Shown here piece after piece: positions 1 through 5,414 of a DNA stretch of 6,156 nucleotides. The notes beneath the pieces were generated by a model. That model was not told the origin of the DNA. It ran no database searches and saw only the letters and a list, made by a program, of their open reading frames with translations. Origin of the DNA: Chloroflexota bacterium (GTDB lineage: Bacteria; Chloroflexota; Anaerolineae; JACRMK01); contig JACQEC010000385.1 in assembly GCA_016200765.1 (NCBI GenBank), positions 1 to 6,156 on the forward strand. Direction: 5' to 3'. Each line of letters starts with the position of its first letter. Position 1 is the stretch's first letter. The translations under genes were made by a program, and so were the position numbers.

Positions 1-118
1 ACTCGCCTTCCTTGGGCGCGAGGGCGCGTTGCCCGGCGGGCACGGCGGCGACGGCCTGCTGTAAGCCATCGGCCGAAGCGCGGATGCGGTTGATCAGTTC
101 CTGATGTTCGGGGGTCAT
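1..118 (-). CDS. N-terminus of probable DinB-like protein (partial)
   Basis: Only the first 39 codons are in the window; the gene runs off the left edge. The start is an ATG at 118-116, preceded by AGGAG (CTCCT at 127-131 on the plus strand) with 8 nt spacing. The visible protein begins MTPEHQELINRIRASADGLQ, continues as an amphipathic helix (LQQAVAAVPAGQ), and reaches an APKEGE motif at the edge. The pattern of a helix, then Ala/Val-Pro, then a Pro-x-x-Gly-Glu turn is typical of the start of DinB/YfiT-type four-helix proteins, where Trp-Ser and a metal-binding His usually follow. Those residues lie outside the window, so the family call rests on the N-terminus only. The start codon overlaps the stop of the preceding short open stretch as ATGA, which suggests translational coupling. 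DinB-like proteins are metal-binding bundles, several of them thiol-dependent transferases; no substrate can be inferred here. Confidence 0.55.
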   Translation of the reverse strand, partial: MTPEHQELINRIRASADGLQQAVAAVPAGQRALAPKEGE

Positions 119-291
119 GCGCGTGTCTCCTGGCGGTTGAGGTTGACGTGATAGGCCAATGGAGTGTAATCCCAGATGTTCACTTTGGCGAAATCGTCGA
201 GCAAGGCCATGCTGGGCGGCGCGGACGGGCAATGCGCCTGCCGCCAGCTCAAGAATGGGACGAGTTGCAGGCGGGCGGTGCTCCTCGACGG
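115..291 (-). pseudogene. Probable 3' remnant of an unidentified gene
   Basis: Between the metallophosphoesterase stop and the DinB-like start, the minus strand has one open frame from just after a TGA at 294-292 to a TGA at 117-115. It encodes 58 residues, including LVPFLSWRQAHC and, at the end, LDDFAKVNIWDYTPLAYHVN. The C-terminal part has a protein-like mix of aromatic, charged and aliphatic residues. Its stop overlaps the next ATG as ATGA, the arrangement of a real upstream gene. However, the only in-frame ATG (210-208) leaves 31 residues and has no Shine-Dalgarno. An AGGAG upstream is placed for a CTG codon only. I therefore read it as the surviving end of a gene that lost its 5' part, or less likely a small gene with an unusual start. 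I do not recognise the family. Confidence 0.35.
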
Positions 292-354
292 TCAGTCATC
301 GTTGCGCGTGAGCGCGTTCCGCGTTGATGTGGTTCGTGAGGCCGTGAAAACGCA

Positions 355-1053
355 TTAACGCTCAACGCACAACGCGCTAAAGCCCATGCGGGCGAACTCC
401 GCAAAGACCGGCGCGTCGTTATAGGGCACCTGGCGGAAGGTGGCGTGCCATTCGCCGTCGCGGGCCTCCAACAGCAGGTAGCGCGCGCCAAAGGTTCCAT
501 CAATCGGCACTCCGACCGTGCCGGGGTTCAAGACGCGCCAGCGCCCCGCGACCAGATCCATCGCCAGATGCGTGTGCGCGGCGATCACGGTTGTTTCCTC
601 GACACCCGCGAGCATCACTTCAACATCGGCAACGGGCGCAATGGGGAAAATCGGCTCCCACGGACTGCGCGGCGAGCCGTGCGCCACGCGCACCGGCGGC
701 GCATCGGGGAAGCGCAGGCTGAGGCTGTCGGGCCAGGCGGCGACGACATTCTGCCAGTGCCCCTTCAACTGCCGGCTCAACCAGGGGAGCACCGGGAAAT
801 AGGCGAGGTCGCGCCACGCGGCGGGCGCGCGCGGGGTGTCGTAGTCCAGCAGGTAGAACTCGTTGTTGCCGCGGATAACCGCCCAGCCCTCGCGGGTCAC
901 GCGTTCCAAGACTTGCGCCGAAAACGGCCCCCAGTTGATCACGTCGCCTGCCACGACGACATGGTCAGCGCGGAAAGGAGCCATGTCCTGCATCACCGCT
1001 TCCAGCGCGGGCAGGTTGCCGTGGATGTCAGAGAGGATTGCGAGTTTGGTCAT
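355..1053 (-). CDS. YfcE/MJ0936-like metallophosphoesterase
   Basis: A 232-residue cytoplasmic protein with the calcineurin-like phosphoesterase motifs in order: SDIHGN with metal ligands D9 and H11; AGDVINWGP with D37; RGNNE at 61-65; H125 in VAHGSP; AAHTH with H160 and H162; and LNPGTVG at 175-181. The length and motif order match the single-domain Metallophos_2 group (YfcE, MJ0936), dinuclear metal enzymes that hydrolyse phosphodiesters or phosphomonoesters of mostly unknown physiological substrate. The GNH(D/E) motif of classical members reads GNNE here, a variation I associate with this subgroup. The ATG at 1053 has GGAG 9 nt upstream. The gene overlaps the end of the acetyltransferase by 26 bp, so the two are probably co-transcribed. 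The fold is clear; the substrate is not. Confidence 0.9.
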   Translation of the reverse strand: MTKLAILSDIHGNLPALEAVMQDMAPFRADHVVVAGDVINWGPFSAQVLERVTREGWAVIRGNNEFYLLDYDTPRAPAAWRDLAYFPVLPWLSRQLKGHWQNVVAAWPDSLSLRFPDAPPVRVAHGSPRSPWEPIFPIAPVADVEVMLAGVEETTVIAAHTHLAMDLVAGRWRVLNPGTVGVPIDGTFGARYLLLEARDGEWHATFRQVPYNDAPVFAEFARMGFSALCVER

Positions 1054-1618
1054 GCCAGGACGCTCCGTTTATCGCCATCAGCCACGCATCACGGACGATG
1101 CCTTCGTGCAGTTCGTGCGCGGGCAGGTATTTGATCTTCTGGAAGCCGCACTTCTCGTAACAGCGAATGGCGCGCGTGTTCCACGCTTCCGGGTCGAGCA
1201 CGACCTGTGTAGCGTGCAGGCCATGGAACAAGTAGGTCAGGAACGCCGACACGGCGCGCGAGCCGACCCCGCGGTTCCAGCAGTCCGGCTCGCCGATGAA
1301 CAGGTCAATCCCGTAGAGGCTGTCCGCCGACTCCAGACCATACTCTCGCGCGTCGGACTCGTCGAGCCGGTAATATTGCATATAGCCGATGGGCCGCGCC
1401 TGATAGAGCAGGATGCACGGCACGACCTGCTCCGCGCCCAGCGCGCGCGGGCTATATTTTGCGATGACCCGCTCAAGGGGAAAGGGATTGTCGCGGCCTT
1501 CGTAAAACTCCAGCACCCGCGGGTCGGTCAGCCACTGCGCCATCAACCGGTAATCGTCCGGCTCGTCGCGCATCAGGCGGATGGCGATGTCGCCCTGCTC
1601 AATCAGCCCATCACTCAT
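1028..1618 (-). CDS. GNAT acetyltransferase, AAC(6')-Ie-like
   Basis: A 196-residue single-domain GNAT N-acetyltransferase, transferring acetyl from acetyl-CoA to an amine. The acetyl-CoA pyrophosphate loop is NRGVGSR (R116, G117, G119), and strand 5/helix 4 reads LDPEAWNTRAIRCYEKCGF at 141-159. Compared from memory with the N-terminal domain of the bifunctional AAC(6')-Ie-APH(2'') enzyme, several blocks correspond: WLTDPRVLEFYEGRD (29-43), PIGY (76-79), YGIDLFIGEP (102-111) and LPAHELHEG (165-173). The Tyr-Asp pair reported as important in AAC(6')-Ie (Y96, D99) aligns with Y102 and D105. No kinase domain follows, so this is a stand-alone form. An in-frame GTG at 1630 would add four residues; I prefer the ATG at 1618 because the N-terminus then better matches the family, though neither start has a strong Shine-Dalgarno. 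The gene lies 39 bp after the lipoprotein and overlaps the phosphoesterase. The native substrate may not be an aminoglycoside. Confidence 0.85.
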   Translation of the reverse strand: MSDGLIEQGDIAIRLMRDEPDDYRLMAQWLTDPRVLEFYEGRDNPFPLERVIAKYSPRALGAEQVVPCILLYQARPIGYMQYYRLDESDAREYGLESADSLYGIDLFIGEPDCWNRGVGSRAVSAFLTYLFHGLHATQVVLDPEAWNTRAIRCYEKCGFQKIKYLPAHELHEGIVRDAWLMAINGASWHDQTRNPL

Positions 1619-1657
1619 GGCACAGTCCACGGTAGGTTCTGGCTCATCGCTGGGCCG

Positions 1658-2500
1658 CTAGGGTTTGATCACGATGGTGCGGATCATCTGCTCAAAGCTG
1701 GGTAGTCGCTGATCGAATTCATCTGAACTGGAAGTGAAGGTAATGGTCCAGAATGTGCTGCCGCTCTTGATGAAATAACCAGCCTGCATTGTAGACGTGT
1801 TCCCCACAGCGTTTTCTATGATTATCCGAGCTCCGTCCAGGTTCCCTAACTTGATGTTCTGGCGACTCACAAGACGCATAGACTTGGGGAACTGTTGGAG
1901 CGCTGAATCCACCACCAAGTCAATCGGTATGATAGACAGTGCTTCGATTCTGATGATCACGATATTGGCCAGACTGCCTGACGGGGCAACCTTTGTATCA
2001 AATGCCATAAAAACGCCGATCTGGGGGGTTTGCTCCATCGCATTAACGAACGTTTCGTAGTCCGGGCCAAGTTGCTTGAACTTCTCGATTAGCACTGCCT
2101 TGTCTTTGCCGGTGAGGTCTCCGCCTTCGTAGCTGGACGGCGCCCAAAACTCAAGGCCGCTGGTCCCCATCTGCTTCCAACCCGCCGGTGGGGTTATGAT
2201 CGCCATGGGCACAGCCGGTGATGTGCGGGTCTCTGTAGGACGCAGAGCGCGTGCAGTCGCCGTAGTCATCAGAGCCGTGGCGAAAGCGTTGGGCGTCTGA
2301 GTCGGCGGCGCCGGCGTGTCGGTGGGGGTGGGCGGCACCGGCGTGTTGGTCGCCGTAGCGGTCGGCGGCACCGGTGTACTCGTGGGCACCGCAGTGGGCG
2401 TGTCAGTGGGCACGGCCGTGGGCGCAGAGGCCCCGCCACAGGCAGTGACAAATAGCACGATGGATAGATAGACGAGCATGATGAGCTTCACGGTTTTCAC
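1658..2500 (-). CDS. Lipoprotein with Thr/Pro-rich linker
   Basis: A 280-residue exported lipoprotein. Residues 1-20 form a signal peptide with Lys at 2 and 5, a hydrophobic core, and a lipobox LFVTAC whose Cys21 would be lipidated. Residues about 25-98 are a low-complexity Thr/Pro/Ala linker rich in TPT, VPT and PPT steps. Residues about 107-280 form a compact domain starting PAGWKQ and GLEFWAP, with alternating strands and a WTITFTSS segment near 251-258. This layout recalls PsbP/DUF1795-type domains (Gly-Trp followed by a short Phe/Trp-x-x-Pro segment), but that is only resemblance. The outermost GTG (2500) is only 2 nt from AGGAG. A second in-frame GTG at 2491 is 11 nt away, keeps the signal peptide, and may be the true start. 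The globular part has visibly lower GC than the neighbouring genes. The substrate or partner is unknown; location on the outer face of the membrane is likely. Confidence 0.85.
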   Translation of the reverse strand: MKTVKLIMLVYLSIVLFVTACGGASAPTAVPTDTPTAVPTSTPVPPTATATNTPVPPTPTDTPAPPTQTPNAFATALMTTATARALRPTETRTSPAVPMAIITPPAGWKQMGTSGLEFWAPSSYEGGDLTGKDKAVLIEKFKQLGPDYETFVNAMEQTPQIGVFMAFDTKVAPSGSLANIVIIRIEALSIIPIDLVVDSALQQFPKSMRLVSRQNIKLGNLDGARIIIENAVGNTSTMQAGYFIKSGSTFWTITFTSSSDEFDQRLPSFEQMIRTIVIKP

Positions 2501-2502
2501 GT

Positions 2503-2507
2503 CTCCT
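2503..2507 (-). promoter_or_regulatory. Shine-Dalgarno before the lipoprotein gene
   Basis: Minus-strand AGGAG (CTCCT on the plus strand) stands 2 nt before the GTG at 2500 and 11 nt before the in-frame GTG at 2491. Neither spacing is ideal, so the site leaves the start undecided. The longer protein is listed, and the shorter one would lose only three residues. Confidence 0.5.
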
Positions 2508-2601
2508 CTGATGGGAACGCGTGCGGTTGTTGTTGATACCAGCCTTAGCCGTGCTGTTCAGGTTCTTGTGCTGCTGGACATCACTTCCTTCACAAGCCAT
2601 A

Positions 2602-2680
2602 GGGATTCGCGGTGTGCTGGCGACCTCGGTTCTGCCGGGGCGAATCTCCGTGGGAAGTTTTAGGTCGAGGCGAGTGTCCA
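2602..2680 (-). pseudogene. Decayed partial copy of the membrane-protein gene
   Basis: Inside the roughly 200-bp gap between the lipoprotein and the DUF2283-like gene, the minus strand encodes LKLPTEIRPGRTEVASTPRIP. This matches LKLPKQIPSGRTEVATAPRIP at residues 159-179 of the membrane protein encoded at 3939-3220 (15 of 21 identical by eye). The DNA agrees too: plus-strand 2602-2662 aligns with 3404-3464 without gaps at about 50 of 61 bases. After PRIP the resemblance stops, and the reading frame runs through unrelated sequence into the antisense of the linker region of the lipoprotein gene. An ATG lies at 2680 (MDTRLDLKLP), but no Shine-Dalgarno or sensible protein supports expression. I read it as a fragment left by duplication. 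The remainder of the gap (about 2508-2601 and 2681-2703) shows nothing else I can name. Confidence 0.6.
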
Positions 2681-2703
2681 TAATCTTTTGAATAGGCACG
2701 GCC

Positions 2704-2922
2704 TCAGGAGGTTTCGTAAAATCCAACACCTTCCAGCACGACCTGATGCAAAGTTTCCTTGCCGCCAACACGCCTGATCACGTCGAGCACCTCGATACCG
2801 GCGATGCGCCCCTCGCCGTCGTAATCCACGGCGATGCCTTCGGCCAGGTGCTGCGTGGTGACGGTTGTTTCACGGAAAATGATGGCCAGCGCATCGGCCT
2901 CGGCGTCATATGTGATTTTCAT
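2704..2922 (-). CDS. DUF2283-like small protein
   Basis: A 72-residue protein with the DUF2283 pattern: MKITYDAEADALAI at the start, an acidic-aliphatic strand GIAVDYDGEGRIAGIEVLD in the middle (residues about 29-47), and a short tail. Members are small, mostly beta-strand proteins of unknown function, often found beside a DUF4258-like gene. The ATG at 2922 is preceded by GAGAGGG (2930-2936) at 7 nt. The gene begins 26 bp after the stop of the DUF4258-like gene, so one mRNA probably carries both. By analogy with small two-gene modules it could be the antitoxin-like partner, but it shows no DNA-binding motif and the role is inference. The family call is firm; function is unknown. Confidence 0.8.
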   Translation of the reverse strand: MKITYDAEADALAIIFRETTVTTQHLAEGIAVDYDGEGRIAGIEVLDVIRRVGGKETLHQVVLEGVGFYETS

Positions 2923-2948
2923 AGGGCAACCCTCTCATGCTATCCGCA

Positions 2949-3203
2949 TCAGAAGAAATACGTATAGACGGTGATGACGAAGATTTCGTCCGGCTCCTCG
3001 ACGAAGATGGGCCGCACCTGCTTCGTCGCAACCATTTTACCATTCCACAGCGCGCCATACGGAAAATTCATGCGGCATTCCAGCCGTGATTGCTCGGCTG
3101 GCTGCCATGGGGCGCTGCGGATACACTGCTCAATCTCGGCCAGCGTGAAGCCGCGCCGGGCAACGTAACCCAGAGCGTGTGCAGAGAGCCTGATCGGTTT
3201 CAT
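2949..3203 (-). CDS. DUF4258-like small protein, possible toxin partner
   Basis: An 84-residue basic protein. It starts MKPIRLSAHALGYVARRGFT, followed by the helix LAEIEQCI, then a Trp-containing turn SAPWQPAE, a strand with LECRMNF, LWNGKMVATKQVRPIFVEE (53-71), and a C-terminal strand IFVITVYTYFF. An N-terminal SxHA with a later RG and a terminal ITVYTYFF-type strand is the DUF4258 pattern. I recall such proteins paired with DUF2283 genes, which is the arrangement here: the partner starts 26 bp downstream. A toxin-like RNase role, by comparison with other small beta-rich toxins such as BrnT/RelE types, is only a suggestion. H9 and the basic residues are candidate functional positions. No clear Shine-Dalgarno precedes the ATG; the upstream gene ends 16 bp before, so coupling is possible. 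Confidence 0.75.
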   Translation of the reverse strand: MKPIRLSAHALGYVARRGFTLAEIEQCIRSAPWQPAEQSRLECRMNFPYGALWNGKMVATKQVRPIFVEEPDEIFVITVYTYFF

Positions 3204-3219
3204 ACGGAGCGAGTATGCT

Positions 3220-3939
3220 TTACCCGCAGGTGACGATCAGTTCATGCCGCGGGCGCTCGCCCAGATTCAGCGGGATGCGCCGGTCGAGCACCGATACGCC
3301 GTCGTAAGTGACGCTCCGCAGCCGGTTCCGCACCGGAAGCGTGATCGGCACCGTCAAGGCGATTAACGTCACGGTGCCGTCGCTCTTGACCTCAAGCTCC
3401 GCCGGGATACGCGGCGCGGTGGCGACCTCGGTTCGGCCGGAGGGAATCTGCTTGGGCAGTTTCAAGCCGGGGATGTAAATCGGCAGATCAGTGGGCGCCT
3501 GTATGATCGGACAGCCGTTGTTCGTGATGGCGATCTGTACGGCGGTGGCCTCGGCCACAAACACCGTCAGGCCGACGACGACCGCCGCCACGATGAACGC
3601 AATGATCAGCGCCGGCGCAAGCAGGCCGCCGCCCGCAGGCAGGAGCGCGATAGCCTTCTCGATGTTTTTCTGCAAAACCTCGCAGGCTTTGCTGATGCCG
3701 GCGCGGGTGGGGTCGGTGAGGTTGGTGGCGTCCTGCATCTCTTGCCGCGCCGCCGCCGGTATTTCAGTTTGGTATTCGGCCAATAGGCCGCGCAGGTCCT
3801 TCATGCGGACGTACCACTCGTCAGCTGACTTGAAGGTCTTGCACGACTGCCGGAGGGTTTTCAGAAAAGCCAGCAGTGCCAGGCGCGCCCGCTTTTTTCT
3901 CTCCTGCTGTTCAGCCCGCGTCTTCTGTTCGTTGCCCAT
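3220..3939 (-). CDS. Unrecognised single-pass membrane protein
   Basis: A 239-residue protein that I cannot assign to a family. Residues 1-30 are strongly charged (KTRAEQQERKKRAR) and probably helical. Residues about 31-100 look helical and soluble, with EWYVRMKDLRGLLAEY and C33 and C86. Residues about 106-129 form one transmembrane segment (LLAPALIIAFIVAAVVVGLT and following). Residues 138-239 look like a beta-rich domain with prolines and two cysteines (C143, C238) that could form a disulfide if exported. With the positive charges at the N-terminus, an N-inside, C-outside topology is likely. The ATG at 3939 has a strong AAGGAGG four bases upstream. It lies 26 bp after the SnoaL-like gene and 16 bp before the DUF4258-like gene, so it probably belongs to the same transcript. 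The segment at residues 159-179 recurs in a degraded copy about 0.8 kb downstream. Confidence 0.75.
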   Translation of the reverse strand: MGNEQKTRAEQQERKKRARLALLAFLKTLRQSCKTFKSADEWYVRMKDLRGLLAEYQTEIPAAARQEMQDATNLTDPTRAGISKACEVLQKNIEKAIALLPAGGGLLAPALIIAFIVAAVVVGLTVFVAEATAVQIAITNNGCPIIQAPTDLPIYIPGLKLPKQIPSGRTEVATAPRIPAELEVKSDGTVTLIALTVPITLPVRNRLRSVTYDGVSVLDRRIPLNLGERPRHELIVTCG

Positions 3940-3943
3940 TATG

Positions 3944-3950
3944 CCTCCTT
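3944..3950 (-). promoter_or_regulatory. Strong Shine-Dalgarno for the membrane-protein gene
   Basis: Minus-strand AAGGAGG sits 4 nt before the ATG at 3939. It is the strongest ribosome site seen in the window and fixes the start of an otherwise unrecognised gene. Confidence 0.7.
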
Positions 3951-3965
3951 CATGTTCGTCATGGC

Positions 3966-4310
3966 TTAACCGCGCAGGGGCCAGACCCTGTGGATCAGGT
4001 TGTTCTGCACTTCGTAGATGGCTATCAAACGGAGTTCGGCGACGTCGGCCCGGCCGGTGATGCGCTCGGCATCCACGACCAAGCGGCCCAACACCATGCG
4101 GTTGGTGATGTCCACGTGGACGCGGGGATGCGCGGCGAACAGGTCGCCAAACGCTTGGCGGATGTCTGCGCGCCCGGCCATCACCACCTCGCCGCTGGGG
4201 TGCCGGATGTACGCGGCATCGCTCTGGTAGGTGGCCATAAACGCATCGAGGTCGTGCGCGTTGTAAGCGTCAACCTGACGCTGGACGATGGCTTCGGGGG
4301 TTTCGCTCAT
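3966..4310 (-). CDS. SnoaL/NTF2-like protein
   Basis: A 114-residue cone-shaped alpha+beta (NTF2-like) protein. The N-terminal helices carry the typical VDAYNAHDLDAFMATY pattern (13-28). This is followed by AAYIRHPSGEVVMAGRADI, where many family members have a polar pocket and a Gly-Arg before helix 3, and by a final strand IYEVQNNLIHRVWPLRG. The length is that of the complete single domain. The family includes ketosteroid isomerase-like enzymes, polyketide cyclases and non-catalytic binding proteins. No diagnostic catalytic Asp/Tyr set allows a choice, so the ligand is unknown. The ATG at 4310 has AGGA (4318-4321) with 7 nt spacing. A palindromic repeat separates it from the upstream crotonase gene, while the membrane-protein gene follows after 26 bp. 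Confidence 0.82.
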   Translation of the reverse strand: MSETPEAIVQRQVDAYNAHDLDAFMATYQSDAAYIRHPSGEVVMAGRADIRQAFGDLFAAHPRVHVDITNRMVLGRLVVDAERITGRADVAELRLIAIYEVQNNLIHRVWPLRG

Positions 4311-4348
4311 GGGTATGTCCTATCGTGGCTACGAGACTCACACTTTAG

Positions 4349-4425
4349 TTTCACCGCCGAGAGCACCGAGAGCACCGAGAAAATCATTGAAAATCTCTGC
4401 GTGCTCTGCGCTCTCGGCGGTGAAA
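4349..4425. repeat. Palindromic intergenic repeat (REP/MITE-like)
   Basis: Two perfect 16-bp inverted arms, TTTCACCGCCGAGAGC (4349-4364) and GCTCTCGGCGGTGAAA (4410-4425), enclose 45 bp. The inner flanks also pair partly, so the transcript could form a long imperfect hairpin. The left side has a 9-bp period, CGAGAGCAC twice plus CGAGA (4358-4380), and the right side has a matching CTCTGCG-type repetition. It fills most of the gap between the crotonase stop and the SnoaL-like start. Repeats of this wording recur in environmental genomes as far as I remember, where they are often mis-called as small proteins. No U-tract makes it a standard terminator. A non-autonomous mobile or REP-type element is the likeliest reading. 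Confidence 0.8.
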
Positions 4426-4446
4426 ATATGGGCTGCTCGCTTGCCC

Positions 4447-5379
4447 TCAACGATCCTGCAGTGGCTGTCCACAGCGCAAGCAATACGCGCTCTCCTTGGG
4501 CAACCCGGTTGCGCCGCAATTCCCGCACGTCTTGGTCTGCGGCTCGGCCAGGCCCGCGCGCAAACCCGCGTAGTCCATCGGCCGCCTCTGCTGGAAGGCG
4601 GCGATGCCTTCGCCCGTCTCCGCCGACGGCACGTGCATCGTCAGCCAGTCGCGCGCGTGGCCGACCGTCACGCCCCACGAGAAGTCGCGCCAGAAGTTTA
4701 GCTGTTGCTTGGCGTAGCGCGTGGACTCCGGCAGTTTCTCGTAGAGTTTCCGCGCCAGCGCCGCCACCGCCTGATCGAGTTCACCTTTCGGCACCACCTG
4801 ATTGACCAGCCCCCACTCCAGCGCCTTTTGCGCGGGAATCTCCTCGCACAGAAACACGATCTCGCGCGCGCGCCGCTCGCCGACGATCAGCGGCAGCCAC
4901 TGGGTCGCGCCCGCCGCCGGCACACTGCCGCGCGCCGTGCCGACCTGCCGGATGGTGACATGCTCCGCGGCGACCGCGAAGTCGCAGGCGATGTGGAACT
5001 CGTTGCCGCCGCCCACGACGATGCCGTTCAGCCGAGCGATGGTCGGCTTGCCGATATTGCGCAGGCGGTCGTGCGCCTCCTGAAACGCGCCAAACCACTT
5101 CCAGTAGTCGTGCGGGCGCTCCTGAAACTTGATCTGCTCGGTCAAGTCCGCGCCCGTCGAGAAGGCGCGCTCGCCCGCGCCGGTCAACACGACCACGGCA
5201 ATCGCGTCGTCCCAACTGGCATCCTGAAAGGCCGCGCCGAACTCCACCAGTGTCTGAAAGTCCAGCGCGTTGTACTTTTCAGGCCGGTTGATGGTGACGG
5301 TGGCGGTGTAGCCGTCTTTGCGGTACACGATGCGCTCAAAGTGAAAGGCGTCGGCGGGGCGGGGTGCGGGGTAGAACAC
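4447..5379 (-). CDS. Crotonase-family acyl-CoA enzyme with C-terminal zinc ribbon
   Basis: A 310-residue protein. Residues about 14-273 are an enoyl-CoA hydratase/isomerase (crotonase) domain: ATVTINRPEKYNAL (26-39), AFSTGADL (72-79) and NGIVVGGGNEF (118-128) supply the CoA site and oxyanion hole, and IVGERRAREIVFLCEEIPAQ continues the fold. E127 aligns with the first catalytic Glu of crotonase (E144). The position of the second (E164) is G147, as in MenB and BadI, but the Asp of MenB's SFDGG segment is absent (SVPAAG here). It is therefore neither a standard hydratase nor a clear MenB. Residues 285-303 form a CGNC...CLRC zinc ribbon, unusual for the family. The GTG start at 5379 follows GGAGG at 4 nt. 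CoA-thioester chemistry is likely; the reaction is undetermined. It lies 68 bp downstream of the LeuA-like gene. Confidence 0.88.
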   Translation of the reverse strand: MFYPAPRPADAFHFERIVYRKDGYTATVTINRPEKYNALDFQTLVEFGAAFQDASWDDAIAVVVLTGAGERAFSTGADLTEQIKFQERPHDYWKWFGAFQEAHDRLRNIGKPTIARLNGIVVGGGNEFHIACDFAVAAEHVTIRQVGTARGSVPAAGATQWLPLIVGERRAREIVFLCEEIPAQKALEWGLVNQVVPKGELDQAVAALARKLYEKLPESTRYAKQQLNFWRDFSWGVTVGHARDWLTMHVPSAETGEGIAAFQQRRPMDYAGLRAGLAEPQTKTCGNCGATGLPKESAYCLRCGQPLQDR

Positions 5380-5383
5380 GGTT

Positions 5384-5388
5384 CCTCC
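5384..5388 (-). promoter_or_regulatory. Shine-Dalgarno fixing a GTG start
   Basis: Minus-strand GGAGG (extended GGAGGAA) stands 4 nt before the GTG at 5379. No in-frame ATG exists near the N-terminus, so this site supports the GTG as the true start of the crotonase-family gene. Confidence 0.65.
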
Positions 5389-5414
5389 GGTTTGGGGTTG
5401 GGGAATTGGCTGGT

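Noticed and set aside
863..1705. A 280-codon open frame on the plus strand
   Set aside because: It lies opposite two genes with clear catalytic motifs, and its translation has no recognisable domain. In high-GC DNA long antisense frames are common.
2300..2430. GTGGGC/CGGCGG-rich repeats that look like a microsatellite
   Set aside because: They encode the Thr/Pro-rich linker of the lipoprotein in frame, so the repetition is explained by the protein.
2403..2771. A 122-codon minus-strand frame including the GRTEV motif
   Set aside because: It overlaps the DUF2283-like gene and the lipoprotein in other frames. Only the 2602-2680 part resembles protein, and it is reported as a decayed copy.
4349..4425. 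CRISPR-like repeat unit
   Set aside because: The period is 9 bp with no spacers and there are no cas genes; it is an inverted, not a spaced direct, repeat.
4307..4678. A minus-strand frame running from the crotonase gene through the palindrome
   Set aside because: The first part is a frame shadow of the crotonase gene, and the FSVLSVLSAV tail is simply the translated repeat.
3876..4805. A 309-codon open frame on the plus strand
   Set aside because: It spans the SnoaL-like gene antisense, the palindrome and the crotonase C-terminus, and its second half is Arg/Ser/Pro-rich low complexity.
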